A stretch of DNA of 64,000 nucleotides from Agromyces marinus (GTDB lineage Bacteria > Actinomycetota > Actinomycetes > Actinomycetales > Microbacteriaceae), in assembly GCF_021442325.1 (NCBI RefSeq), contig NZ_CP087879.1:744001-808000 (forward strand), written 5' to 3'. The number at the start of each line of letters is the position of its first letter. The first letter of the stretch is position 1. This document shows positions 28,536 through 36,667 of the stretch, one piece after another. Under the pieces are notes generated by a model. That model was not told where the DNA came from, ran no database searches, and saw only the letters and a list, made by a program, of their open reading frames with translations. A program made the position numbers and the translations under genes.

Positions 28536-29392
28536 GCCGGACGCCGCGCTACTACACCCCGCCCGGCGGGCTGCCCCCGCAGACCGAGCTCCTCACCGAC
28601 CGGGCGATCGTCACCGAGGCGTACACCGTCATCCCGAAGGGCGTGCTGCGCGACATCGTCACGAGCCACCTGCCCGGCTTCGCCCGCACCCGATCGTGGA
28701 TCCTCGCCCGCCCGATCGCCGGGTTCGCCACGACGTTCGCGCAGCTCATCGTCGAGATCGCACCCGGCGGCGGGGCCGCCCGGCCCGAGGTCGAGGAGGG
28801 TGTGGAGGGCGTCGTGTTCGTCACGTCGGGCGTGCTCGCGCTCGACGTCGAGGGCGTCCGGCATGCGCTCGGGCCGGGCGGGTACGCCTACCTGGCGGCG
28901 GGCGCCGGCTGGTCGATCGCGAACGAGGGCGAGGCCGCCGTGTCCTTCCACTGGATCCGGAAGGCGTACGAACCCGTCGACGGGATCGCGCCGCCCGTGT
29001 CGTTCGTCACGAGCGACGCCGACGTCGCGCCCGAGCCGATGCCCGGCACCGACGGCGCCTGGGCGACCACGCGGTTCGTCGACCCCGACGACCTCGCGCA
29101 CGACATGCACGTGAACATCGTCACGTTCGCCCCCGGCGGGTCGATCCCGTTCGCCGAGACGCACGTCATGGAGCACGGACTGTTCGTGCTCGAGGGCACG
29201 GGCGTCTACCGGCTGAACGGCGACTGGGTCGAGGTCGAGGCCGGCGACTTCATGTGGCTGCGGGCCTTCTGCCCGCAGGCCTGCTACGCGGGCGGGCCCG
29301 GCCCGTTCCGGTACCTGCTGTACAAGGACGTCAACCGCCAGGTGCGCCTGACCCATCCGCCGGGCGGGCGGGCGGCGAGCCGGTGGGGGTGA
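28532..29392 (+). CDS. allE: (S)-ureidoglycine aminohydrolase
   Basis: A 286-residue bicupin that releases ammonia from (S)-ureidoglycine to give (S)-ureidoglycolate. The C-terminal cupin has the manganese site: FAETHVMEHGLFVLEG supplies Glu and His residues and FCPQACYAGG the Gln. The N-terminal cupin (EGVVFVTSGVLALDVEG) is structural. GAGGAG precedes the ATG, which overlaps the previous stop (ATGA). Its placement before allantoinase supports the assignment. Confidence 0.92.
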   Translation: MSRTPRYYTPPGGLPPQTELLTDRAIVTEAYTVIPKGVLRDIVTSHLPGFARTRSWILARPIAGFATTFAQLIVEIAPGGGAARPEVEEGVEGVVFVTSGVLALDVEGVRHALGPGGYAYLAAGAGWSIANEGEAAVSFHWIRKAYEPVDGIAPPVSFVTSDADVAPEPMPGTDGAWATTRFVDPDDLAHDMHVNIVTFAPGGSIPFAETHVMEHGLFVLEGTGVYRLNGDWVEVEAGDFMWLRAFCPQACYAGGPGPFRYLLYKDVNRQVRLTHPPGGRAASRWG

Positions 29393-30828
29393 GCGAGCGG
29401 ATGCCGCGGGCCGACGCCGGGGCGAGGCGTCGCGCCGACGCCTTCGAGGCCTTCGACGTCGTCTTCGCGGGCGAGCGCGTGCTCGTCGGCGGCGCGTTCG
29501 TCGCGGCCGAGGTGGGCGTGCGCGGCGGACGGATCGCCGCCATCGCGCCGCGCTCGGGAGCGGATGCCGCACGGCCGGCGGGCGGGCACCGCGTCGACCT
29601 CGCCCGCGACGAGGTGCTGATCCCCGGCCTCGTCGACACGCACGTGCACGTGAACGAACCCGGCCGCACCGAATGGGAGGGCTTCGCGAGCGCGACGCGC
29701 GCCGCCGCCGCCGGCGGAGTCACCACGATCCTCGACATGCCGCTGAACAGCATCCCGCCGACCGTCTCGGTCGATGCGCTCGCCGTCAAGCGCGCCGCCG
29801 CAGACGGGCGCGTGTTCGTCGACGTCGGGTTCTGGGGCGGGCTGGTGCCCGGCGGGCAGGGCGACCTCCTGCCGCTGCACGAGGCGGGGGTGTTCGGCTT
29901 CAAGTGCTTCCTCGTCGACTCCGGAGTCCCCGAGTTCCCGCCCGTCGCCGCCGACGAGATGGAACGTGCCATGGCGGTGCTCGCGGATGCCGGGTCGATG
30001 CTCATCGTGCACGCCGAGGACGCGGCGCTCATCGCCGCGGCGCCGAACCCGCACGGCCGCGACTACGCCGACTTCCTCGCCTCGCGCCCGCGCGAGGCCG
30101 AGCAGGCCGCCATCCGCTCGGTCATCGACGCCGCACGCCGCACGGGTGCGAGCGCCCACATCCTGCACCTCAGCTCGGGCGACGCGCTTCCCGAGCTCGC
30201 CCGGGCGCGCGCCGCGGGCGTGCCGATCACCGCCGAGACCTGCCCGCACTACCTCGTGCTCACCGCCGAGGACGTCGCGCCCGGCGCGACCTCGGCCAAG
30301 TGCTGCCCGCCCATCCGCGAGGCCGCGAACCGCGACGCGCTCTGGACGGGTCTCGCCGACGGCACGATCGACCTGATCGCCTCCGACCACTCGCCGGCGC
30401 CCGCGTCGCTCAAGCTCGCCGGCGGCGGCGACTTCGCCGAGGCGTGGGGAGGGATCGCGTCGCTCCAGCTCGGGCTGCCCGTCGTCTGGACCGAGGCCCG
30501 TCGCCGCGGCATCCGTCTCGAACGCGTCGTCGACTGGATGTCGGGCGCGCCAGCCCGACGCGTCGGGCTGGCCTCGAAGGGCTCGATCGAGGTGGGCCGT
30601 GCGGCGGACCTCGCGATCCTCGCGCCCGACGAGACCTTCGTCGTGGATGCCGCCGCGCTCGAGCACCGGCACCCGATCACGCCGTACGACGGGCGCGAGC
30701 TGTGCGGCGTGGTGCACGCGACCTACCTCGCCGGGCGGCGCGTGGATCGCGACGTGCCGCGCGGAAGGCTGCTGCGCAGGGAGGGTCCACCGGCAGAATC
30801 GGGGGATGGTGCGGGCGATGACGCTTGA
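29389..30828 (+). CDS. allB: Allantoinase
   Basis: A 479-residue cyclic amidohydrolase opening allantoin to allantoate. Metal ligands are in GLVDTHVHVNEPGRTEWEGF, the carboxylated Lys is in GVFGFKCFLVDSG, His in MLIVHAEDAAL and ETCPHYLVL, and the catalytic Asp in LIASDHSPAPASLK. The NEPGRTEWEG form is specific for allantoinase rather than dihydroorotase. The GTG at 29389 overlaps the allE stop. The first 20 or so residues are a poorly conserved basic extension, so the effective start may lie slightly downstream. The C-terminus overlaps uraD. Confidence 0.93.
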   Translation: MSERMPRADAGARRRADAFEAFDVVFAGERVLVGGAFVAAEVGVRGGRIAAIAPRSGADAARPAGGHRVDLARDEVLIPGLVDTHVHVNEPGRTEWEGFASATRAAAAGGVTTILDMPLNSIPPTVSVDALAVKRAAADGRVFVDVGFWGGLVPGGQGDLLPLHEAGVFGFKCFLVDSGVPEFPPVAADEMERAMAVLADAGSMLIVHAEDAALIAAAPNPHGRDYADFLASRPREAEQAAIRSVIDAARRTGASAHILHLSSGDALPELARARAAGVPITAETCPHYLVLTAEDVAPGATSAKCCPPIREAANRDALWTGLADGTIDLIASDHSPAPASLKLAGGGDFAEAWGGIASLQLGLPVVWTEARRRGIRLERVVDWMSGAPARRVGLASKGSIEVGRAADLAILAPDETFVVDAAALEHRHPITPYDGRELCGVVHATYLAGRRVDRDVPRGRLLRREGPPAESGDGAGDDA

Positions 30829-31312
30829 CGCGTTCAACGGGGCCGGTCGGCCCGAGGCGATCGCGCTGCTGCGGCCCTGCCTCGACATCGACCGGTGGTG
30901 CGAGGCCGTCGTCGACGCGCGGCCCTACGCCTCGGTCGCCGACCTCGTCGAGGCGGCCTCGGCGGCCGCGGACCCGTTCACCTCACGCGAGATCGAGGGT
31001 GCGCTCGCGCACCACCCGAGGATCGGCGAACGACCTGCCGGCGGGGGAGCCGAGGCGAGGATGTCTCGCGCCGAGCAGGCGGGGGTCGACCCCGCCGATG
31101 CCGAGGTCGCGGCGGCGCTCGCCGCGGGCAACCGGGCGTACGAGGAACGGTTCGGGCGCGTGTTCCTCATCCGCGCCGCGGGACGCTCCGCGCGCGAGAT
31201 CCTCGCGGCCCTCACCGAGCGGCTCGCGCACTCGCCCGAGGACGAGGAGCCCGTCGTCGCCGACCAGCTCCGCCAGATCGCCGTGCTCCGACTGAAGGGA
31301 CTGCTCGCATGA
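30806..31312 (+). CDS. uraD: OHCU decarboxylase
   Basis: A 168-residue helical protein that decarboxylates 2-oxo-4-hydroxy-4-carboxy-5-ureidoimidazoline to (S)-allantoin. The active-site motif is ALAHHPRIGER near residues 68-78. EERFGRVFLIRAAGRSAREIL is the other conserved block. Starts are possible at ATG 30806 or ATG 30818. Both lie inside the end of allB, an overlap of 11-23 bases. It overlaps uraH by four bases. The three adjacent genes uraD, uraH and uao together convert urate to allantoin. Confidence 0.93.
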   Translation: MVRAMTLDAFNGAGRPEAIALLRPCLDIDRWCEAVVDARPYASVADLVEAASAAADPFTSREIEGALAHHPRIGERPAGGGAEARMSRAEQAGVDPADAEVAAALAAGNRAYEERFGRVFLIRAAGRSAREILAALTERLAHSPEDEEPVVADQLRQIAVLRLKGLLA

Positions 31313-31689
31313 CCAGCCGAGAGCCTGCGACCGCGGCCGCGCGCGCGGCCGCGCGCAGCCGCATCACGACGCACGTGCTCGACGCGACCACGGGCCGGCC
31401 AGCCGAGGGCGTGGTCGTCGAGCTGTCCGTGCACGACGGCTCGGGGTGGCATCCGCTCGACGACGCCGCGACCGACGCCGACGGTCGCATCTCGCACATC
31501 GGGGCCGTCGACCCGCCGGCGGGCGACTACCGCCTGCGCTTCGACACCGCGGCGTGGTTCGGCGCGCGCGGGGTCGAGACGTTCTACCCCGAGGTCGTGC
31601 TGACGTTCCGCGTCGCCGACGACGGACGGCACGTGCACGCGCCGCTCCTGCTGAGCCCGTTCGCCTACTCGACCTACCGAGGGAGCTGA
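31309..31689 (+). CDS. uraH: 5-Hydroxyisourate hydrolase
   Basis: A 126-residue transthyretin-like protein that opens 5-hydroxyisourate to OHCU. It has the N-terminal active-site block ITTHVLDATTGRPAEGVVVEL, the Arg in DYRLRFDTAAWF, FYPEVVLTF, and the C-terminal signature YSTYRGS. These separate it from animal transthyretins. The first 17 residues are an Arg/Ala-rich extension. ATG overlaps the uraD stop, showing translational coupling. Confidence 0.95.
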   Translation: MTSREPATAAARAAARSRITTHVLDATTGRPAEGVVVELSVHDGSGWHPLDDAATDADGRISHIGAVDPPAGDYRLRFDTAAWFGARGVETFYPEVVLTFRVADDGRHVHAPLLLSPFAYSTYRGS

Positions 31690-31694
31690 CCGCC

Positions 31695-32648
31695 GTGACC
31701 GCCCCCACCGCGCCGGAACCGCCCGCACCCCGCTCCGCGGCATCGGATCCGCCCGAGTCCGGAATCGTGCTCGGCGCGAACCAGTACGGCAAGGCCGAGG
31801 TGCGCGTCGTCAAGCTCACCCGCGACACCGAGCGCCACGAGATCGACGACCTCTGCGTGACCTCGCAACTGCGGGGCGACTTCACCGCTGCGCACGTCGA
31901 CGGCGACACCAGGTGCGTCGTGGCGACCGACACGCAGAAGAACACGATCTTCGCGTTCGCGCGCGACGGAATCGGCTCGCCCGAGGCGTTCCTGCTGCGC
32001 CTGGCCGACCACTTCACGGGATCGTTCGACTGGGTCACGGGCGGACGATGGGAGGCGGAGTCGACCGCGTGGCAGCGCATCGAGGCGCACGGCGCCGCCC
32101 ACGACCACGCGTTCGTGCGCGGCGGGCAGGAGGTGCGCACCGCTGTCGTCGTCGCCGACGGCGGGGCGCGGCATGTGATCGCCGGGCTGCGGGGGCTCTC
32201 GGTGCTCAAGAGCACCGGGTCGGGGTTCGAGGGGTTCCCCAGGGATCGCTACACGACGCTGACCGAGACCGCCGACCGCATCCTCGCGACGGATGTCACC
32301 TGCCGGTGGCGGTACGCGGTCGAGGAGGTCGACTACGACGCGGTGCACGCGAGCGTCCGGTCGCTGCTGCTCGAGGCGTTCGCCGACCAGTACTCGGCGG
32401 CGCTGCAGGCGACGCTCTACGACATGGGCCGGCGCGTGCTCGAGGCGCACCCCGAGATCGCCGAGATCCGGCTCTCCATGCCCAACAACCACCACTTCCT
32501 CGTCGATCTCGCGCCGTTCGGGCTCGACAACCCCGGCGAGGTGTTCTACGCCGCCGACCGCCCGTACGGTCTCATCGAGGCATCCGTCGAACGGGCCGGA
32601 GCGACCGGCGCGCCCGCCGCCTGGGACGGCATCGCCGGCTTCTGCTGA
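31695..32648 (+). CDS. uao: Urate oxidase
   Basis: A 317-residue cofactor-free uricase oxidising urate to 5-hydroxyisourate with oxygen. Expected residues are seen: Lys in NQYGKAEVRVVKLTRD, Thr in VATDTQKNTIFAF, Arg and Gln pockets in RWRYAVEEVDYD, and HFLVDLAPFGLDN near the C-terminus. GTG 31695 has GGGAG ten bases upstream. It is the last gene of the aceB operon. No ORF for allantoate amidohydrolase, a purine permease or a regulator accompanies the set in this window. Confidence 0.95.
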   Translation: MTAPTAPEPPAPRSAASDPPESGIVLGANQYGKAEVRVVKLTRDTERHEIDDLCVTSQLRGDFTAAHVDGDTRCVVATDTQKNTIFAFARDGIGSPEAFLLRLADHFTGSFDWVTGGRWEAESTAWQRIEAHGAAHDHAFVRGGQEVRTAVVVADGGARHVIAGLRGLSVLKSTGSGFEGFPRDRYTTLTETADRILATDVTCRWRYAVEEVDYDAVHASVRSLLLEAFADQYSAALQATLYDMGRRVLEAHPEIAEIRLSMPNNHHFLVDLAPFGLDNPGEVFYAADRPYGLIEASVERAGATGAPAAWDGIAGFC

Positions 32649-32730
32649 CCCCCCGCCGCGCTCGCCACCTCCTCCTGCCCCGCCGCTCGCCCCCCACCGC
32701 CCGCCCTCCCTCTGCCGCCCGCCCTCCCCG

Positions 32731-32801
32731 TTCAGGACGAATGGACCGACACGCCGCCGCCGAGCCGCCGACACGCGGCATCCGCTCCCGATCGTCCTGA
32801 A
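32731..32801. repeat. 71-bp inverted-end element, copy A
   Basis: Begins TTCAGGACGA and ends TCGTCCTGAA. With flanks the perfect terminal inverted repeat is 13 bases. It aligns without gaps to the reverse complement of copy C (36597-36667), and the inner CCGACACG and GACACGCGGCATCCGC are shared. It lies between uao and the saccharopine dehydrogenase-like gene, after a C-rich pyrimidine tract. Confidence 0.9.
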
Positions 32802-32874
32802 CGGGCAGAACGCTCGGGCGGGCCGGTCGGGCGGGCAGCTCGGGCGGGCAGTTCTGCGCAAGCGCGATGCAGAG

Positions 32875-32914
32875 AATTGTCCAACTGGACAATTACGCAT
32901 GATCGGGCTACCGT
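32875..32914 (+). promoter_or_regulatory. Promoter with a perfect operator palindrome, saccharopine dehydrogenase-like gene
   Basis: AATTGTCCA and TGGACAATT (32875-32883 and 32886-32894) form a perfect 9-base inverted repeat with a 2-base centre. The right arm supplies a -35 element, TGGACA (32886-32891). Seventeen bases later is the -10, TACCGT (32909-32914), which is seven bases before the ATG. The geometry is that of a repressor site over the -35. TTGT..ACAA half-sites recall GntR/FadR-type operators, but the regulator is not identified. Confidence 0.7.
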
Positions 32915-32921
32915 ACCCACC

Positions 32922-34199
32922 ATGCGAATCCTCCTCATCGGCGCGGGGGGCGTGGGCGATGCCATCGCCAAGATCGCCGCCCGCCGCGACTTCTACGAAC
33001 TCCTCATCGTCAGCGACTACGACGAATCCCGCGCCCGCCGCACGGTCGACTGGATCGCCGCCAAGCACGGCGAGGCCGTCGCGGCCCGATTCGCCACCGC
33101 GCAGGTCGATGCGAGCGACCCCGAGATCGTGGCATCCGTCGCCCGCGAGCACGGCGCGACCCACGTCATGAACGCGGTCGAGCCGAAGTTCGTGCCCGCG
33201 ATCTTCGCCGGCGCACTCGCAGCCGGCGCCGACTACCTCGACATGGCGATGAGCCTGTCCGAGCCGCACCCGACCGACCCGTACGCCGAGACCGGCGTGA
33301 AGCTCGGCGACGACCAGTTCGCGCAGGCCGACGACTGGGAGAAGGTGGGCCGGCTCGCACTCGTCGGCATGGGCGTCGAGCCCGGGCTCTCCGACGTGTT
33401 CGCGCGCTACGCCGCCGACCACCTCTTCAGCGAGATCGACGAGCTCGGCACGCGCGACGGCGCCAACCTCGTCGTGCGTGACGAGGAGGGCAACGAGATC
33501 TTCGCGCCCTCCTTCTCGATCTGGACCACGATCGAGGAGTGCCTGAACCCGCCGGTCGTGTGGGAGCAGGAGCGGGGCTGGTTCACCACGCCGCCGTTCA
33601 GCGAACCCGAGGTGTTCGAGTTCCCCGAGGGCATCGGCCCGGTCGAGTGCGTGAACGTCGAGCACGAGGAGGTGCTCCTCATGCCGCGCTGGGTCGACGC
33701 GAAGCGCGTGACCTTCAAGTACGGCCTCGGCGACGAGTTCATCGGCATCCTGAAGACCCTGCACCTGCTCGGGCTCGACTCCACGACGCCGATCCGCGTC
33801 CGCAGCGCGAACGGCCCGGTCGAGGTCGCACCCCGCGACGTGGTCGCGGCGGCGCTGCCCGACCCCGCCACGATCGGACCGCGCATGACCGGCAAGACCT
33901 GCGCCGGCCTGTGGGTCACCGGAACGGGAACGGATGGCGCCCCGCGCGAGGTGTACCTCTACCACGTGAGCGACAACGAGTGGACGATGCGCGAGTACGA
34001 GGCGCAGTGCGTCGTCTGGCAGACCGCGCTCAACCCGGTCGTCGCCCTCGAGCTGCTCGCGACGGGCGCCTGGTCTGGCCGCGGCGTGCTCGGCCCCGAG
34101 GCGTTCGACGCGAAGCCGTTCCTCGAGCTCATGGCCCGTGCCGAGGCCGACGGCGGATACGGCCAGCAGTGGGGCATGGAGGACCGCCTGGCCCGCTGA
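32922..34199 (+). CDS. Saccharopine dehydrogenase family protein
   Basis: A 425-residue NAD(P)-dependent oxidoreductase-like protein. The N-terminal Rossmann motif is MRILLIGAGGVGDAIAKIA. The middle has the Lys9-like catalytic-domain features ALVGMGVEPGLSDVFARYAAD and VMNAVEPKFVPAIF. It is built like bacterial saccharopine dehydrogenase homologues and carboxynorspermidine-type enzymes. Substrate unknown. The ATG at 32922 is leaderless-type. A dedicated operator overlaps its promoter, so the gene is regulated by a specific effector. A GNAT gene follows after 110 bases with its own -10. Confidence 0.85.
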   Translation: MRILLIGAGGVGDAIAKIAARRDFYELLIVSDYDESRARRTVDWIAAKHGEAVAARFATAQVDASDPEIVASVAREHGATHVMNAVEPKFVPAIFAGALAAGADYLDMAMSLSEPHPTDPYAETGVKLGDDQFAQADDWEKVGRLALVGMGVEPGLSDVFARYAADHLFSEIDELGTRDGANLVVRDEEGNEIFAPSFSIWTTIEECLNPPVVWEQERGWFTTPPFSEPEVFEFPEGIGPVECVNVEHEEVLLMPRWVDAKRVTFKYGLGDEFIGILKTLHLLGLDSTTPIRVRSANGPVEVAPRDVVAAALPDPATIGPRMTGKTCAGLWVTGTGTDGAPREVYLYHVSDNEWTMREYEAQCVVWQTALNPVVALELLATGAWSGRGVLGPEAFDAKPFLELMARAEADGGYGQQWGMEDRLAR

Positions 34200-34309
34200 C
34201 GCGTTGCCCCGCGCGCCGCCCGCGCCGCCCGCGGGCGCGCGGCGCGGCCCGGCGCGCAGGGGCGTGCCGGGGAAGGGCGCGAGCGCTGGGCGCGCGGTAT
34301 GGTCCCGGC

Positions 34310-35173
34310 ATGACGGATGCCGCGACGATCGCCCGTGCCCACGCGCTCGCCGACGAGGAGGATCGTCGGGCCGGGGTTCGTACGCGTTCCGCCGAGCCCG
34401 GTGACCTCGCGGCGGTGCTCGCCAGGTTCGATGCGACGTGGGGCACGGGGCACACCGTCGACCTCGCGTGGTTGACCGCGGTCGCGCACGCGGGAAGCAC
34501 CGTGCTGCTCGCGGATGCCCCGGGCGCGGCTGCGGGCTCAGGCGCGGCATCCGCTCACGCCCCCGCGCCGGCCGCCCCCGCCCTCGCGCCGGCCGCGCCC
34601 GCCCCGGCCGCGCCGGCGCTCGGCGCGCTCCTCGGCTTCCTCGGCTGGGAGGGCGGCCTGCACGTGCATTCGCACATGAACGCGGTCGATCCGGCGGTGC
34701 GCGGCCGTGGCATCGGGGTCGCGCTGAAGCTCCGCCAGCGGGCGATCTGCCTCGAGCACGGCATCGAGGAGGTGCGCTGGACGTACGACCCGCTCATCCG
34801 CCGCAACGCCCGCATGAACCTCCGCCGGCTCGGTGCCGAGGTGGCGGCGTACCTGCCCGACTTCTACGGCGAGCTGCGCGACGCGATCTCGGGCGGAGAC
34901 CGGAGCGACCGCTTCGAGGTGCGGTGGCGGCTCACCTCCCCGCGGGTCGTCCGGGCCCTCGAGCGGATGCCGCAACCGGCGTGGCACGCCCACGGCGGCC
35001 TGCCGCTCGTGGCCGACTTCGAGGCGGTGCGCGGCGCGGACCCCGAGACGGCCGGAGCGCTCCGCGCCGCTTCGCGTGAGGCCTTCGCCGCGCTCGCCGA
35101 CGGTCTCCGCCCCGAGCTGGATGCCGCGGGCGACTACGTCTTCACCGCCGACGACCCCGACCGCGAGCCCTGA
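34310..35173 (+). CDS. GNAT N-acyltransferase, COG3375 type
   Basis: A 287-residue protein matching the COG3375 GNAT family: HMNAVDPAVRGRGIGVALKL (acyl-CoA loop), then WTYDPLIRRNARMNLRRLGA and AAYLPDFYGELRDAISGG with SDRFEVRW. Members studied in other bacteria transfer succinyl groups to D-amino acids and work with an N-succinylamino acid racemase. An enolase-superfamily gene of that class lies 1.6 kb downstream. Unusual is a low-complexity Ala/Pro insertion around residues 70-105 within the N-terminal part of the fold. The ATG is six bases after TATGGT. Confidence 0.85.
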   Translation: MTDAATIARAHALADEEDRRAGVRTRSAEPGDLAAVLARFDATWGTGHTVDLAWLTAVAHAGSTVLLADAPGAAAGSGAASAHAPAPAAPALAPAAPAPAAPALGALLGFLGWEGGLHVHSHMNAVDPAVRGRGIGVALKLRQRAICLEHGIEEVRWTYDPLIRRNARMNLRRLGAEVAAYLPDFYGELRDAISGGDRSDRFEVRWRLTSPRVVRALERMPQPAWHAHGGLPLVADFEAVRGADPETAGALRAASREAFAALADGLRPELDAAGDYVFTADDPDREP

Positions 35174-35204
35174 CGCGGGCCGGCCGCCCGCCGCGCCCGC
35201 CCGC

Positions 35205-35274
35205 GGGCAACACCCGCCCCGCGGCATCCGCTCGGCCCGGGGCAACACACGCCCCGCGGCATCCGCCCGGCCCA
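35205..35274 (+). repeat. Two tandem copies of a 35-bp unit
   Basis: Units start at 35205 and 35240 with GGGCAACAC and share CGCCCCGCGGCATCCGC, differing at only a few positions. They fill the 5' half of the 334-base gap between the GNAT and DUF559 genes, directly before copy B of the 71-bp element. No gene is seen in this gap. Confidence 0.8.
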
Positions 35275-35281
35275 AACGCGA

Positions 35282-35352
35282 TTCAGGACGATCGCGCCTC
35301 GTTCCGGCGTGTCGGGCACAGACACGCCGGTAGGAGGCCGGCTCATCCTGAG
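35282..35352. repeat. 71-bp inverted-end element, copy B (diverged)
   Basis: Exactly 71 bases, starting TTCAGGACGATCG and ending TCATCCTGAG, so the right end has two changes from the consensus. The internal GGCGTGTCGGGC and GACACGCC echo copies A and C. It lies in the gap between the GNAT and DUF559 genes. Confidence 0.75.
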
Positions 35353-35507
35353 CGGGCGGAAGCCGAGCATGCGGAAGCCGAGCAGGGCGCAAACCGAGCG
35401 GATGCCGCGAGCGGCACCGTCCCTCCACACCCGGGCCGGGACATCCCCACCGCACCGGGCCAGAGCCGACCGGCAGATGCGGTCGGCCGCGCCGCCACCC
35501 TCGGGTG

Positions 35508-36482
35508 ATGTCCCGCATCGACACCGTGCTGCGCGTCCTGGGCGAGGTCGCGCACCTCTCGACCCTGCGGTCCTTCGGGCTCGCCGATGACGAGGTCAGG
35601 GCGGCGGCGAGACGAGGTGCCGTCATCCGGGTCAGGCCCGGGTGGTACGCCTCGCGGAGGGCGGATGCCGAACAGCTCGTCGCGGTGCGCGTGCATGCGA
35701 AGCTCGGCTGCGCCACCGCCCTGCAGCGGTTCGGCGTGTGGTCGGGTCCGGCCGGGCCGGTGCACCTGCACGTCCCGACGAACGCATCGCGGCTCGGCAG
35801 CCCTGGTGCACCGGGCAGTCCCGGTGCATCGACCGGCCGAGAGGTGCCGTCGGTGTGGCATCCGCGCACGCCTGACGACCGCCGCCGCGGCATCCGCCCG
35901 GGCGACCGCAGCGTCGCACCGACGACCCACTGGCTCGACGACCCGGATGCGCACGCCGCCCTCGACTGGATCTGCTCGCCGTCGGCCGCGCTCGCCCAGG
36001 CGGTTCGGTGCCTCCCGACCGAGCATGCGCAGGCGGCGGTCGATTCGATGGTCGCCGAACGCGGGATGCCGCGCAGCGACGTCGAACGCATCGTGGCGCT
36101 CGCTCCGGCGCGGCTCGGACTCGTCGTCGACGAGCTGAGCGGGCGGGTCGGGTCGGGTGTGGAGTCGCTGTTCGCGCGGCGGCTCGTCGCGCGGGGGCAT
36201 CGGGTCGAGTCGCAGGTCGGCCTCGGCCCGCACGGCCCGTTCGACGGGGTGATCGACGGGTGCGTGCTGTACGAGGCCGACGGATGGCGCCACCATGCCT
36301 CGCGCGAGAGCTTCGAGGCCGATCGCGGGCGGACCCTGGTCGCGCAGTCGTTCGGGATGCCGCTCGTGCGACCGTCGGCGGCGCAGGTGCTCGAGGATTG
36401 GCCGCTCGTCCTGGCCGCGGTGGAGCGGACGGTCGCGGACGCGAGCCGCCTTCGCGGCCTCGACGGTTGGCCGAGCCGATGA
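35508..36482 (+). CDS. AbiEi-antitoxin-like/DUF559 domain protein
   Basis: A 324-residue protein. Residues 1-60 look like the winged-helix AbiEi-type N-terminus (VLGEVAHLSTLRSFGL, RRGAVIRVRPGWYA). The C-terminal 120 residues resemble DUF559, a PD-(D/E)XK/VSR-like fold: GVESLFARRLVARGHRVESQV, GPFDGVIDGCVLYEADGW and HASRESFEADRGRTLV, with the probable catalytic acids. This combination is frequent and multicopy in Microbacteriaceae and is often annotated as an antitoxin, but no toxin gene adjoins it here. It may be a solitary nuclease-like protein. ATG 35508 is preceded by CACCCT and six bases. GTG 35505 is equally possible. Confidence 0.75.
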   Translation: MSRIDTVLRVLGEVAHLSTLRSFGLADDEVRAAARRGAVIRVRPGWYASRRADAEQLVAVRVHAKLGCATALQRFGVWSGPAGPVHLHVPTNASRLGSPGAPGSPGASTGREVPSVWHPRTPDDRRRGIRPGDRSVAPTTHWLDDPDAHAALDWICSPSAALAQAVRCLPTEHAQAAVDSMVAERGMPRSDVERIVALAPARLGLVVDELSGRVGSGVESLFARRLVARGHRVESQVGLGPHGPFDGVIDGCVLYEADGWRHHASRESFEADRGRTLVAQSFGMPLVRPSAAQVLEDWPLVLAAVERTVADASRLRGLDGWPSR

Positions 36483-36483
36483 G

Positions 36484-36592
36484 CCCGCCCCCCGCCTCCA
36501 CCTCCCACCTCCCACTTCCCACTTCCCCCTCCACCTCTCCCACCTCCACTTCCGACCCCTCACACCGCTCCCCGCCCATATCCCACCTCCCA
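36484..36592 (+). other. Polypyrimidine tract before copy C
   Basis: About 109 bases that are almost all C and T on the plus strand, with repeated CTCCCAC and CTTCCCAC blocks. A purine-rich run (GA-rich, about 36671-36712) follows on the far side of copy C. Nothing coding is apparent. Confidence 0.8.
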
Positions 36593-36596
36593 GCGA

Positions 36597-36667
36597 TTCA
36601 GGACGATCGGGGGCGGATGCCGCGTGTCGCGGCGTTTCCACCCGCGTGTCGGCCCGATCGTCCTGAA
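36597..36667. repeat. 71-bp inverted-end element, copy C
   Basis: The best preserved copy: with flanks its ends form a perfect 17-base inverted repeat (GATTCAGGACGATCGGG and its complement). It is in the opposite orientation to copy A and of equal length. It lies in the gap between the DUF559 gene and the enolase-superfamily gene. Confidence 0.9.

Noticed and set aside
35508..36482. Toxin-antitoxin pair
   Set aside because: The AbiEi/DUF559 protein has no adjacent toxin gene on either side, so a functional pair cannot be claimed.
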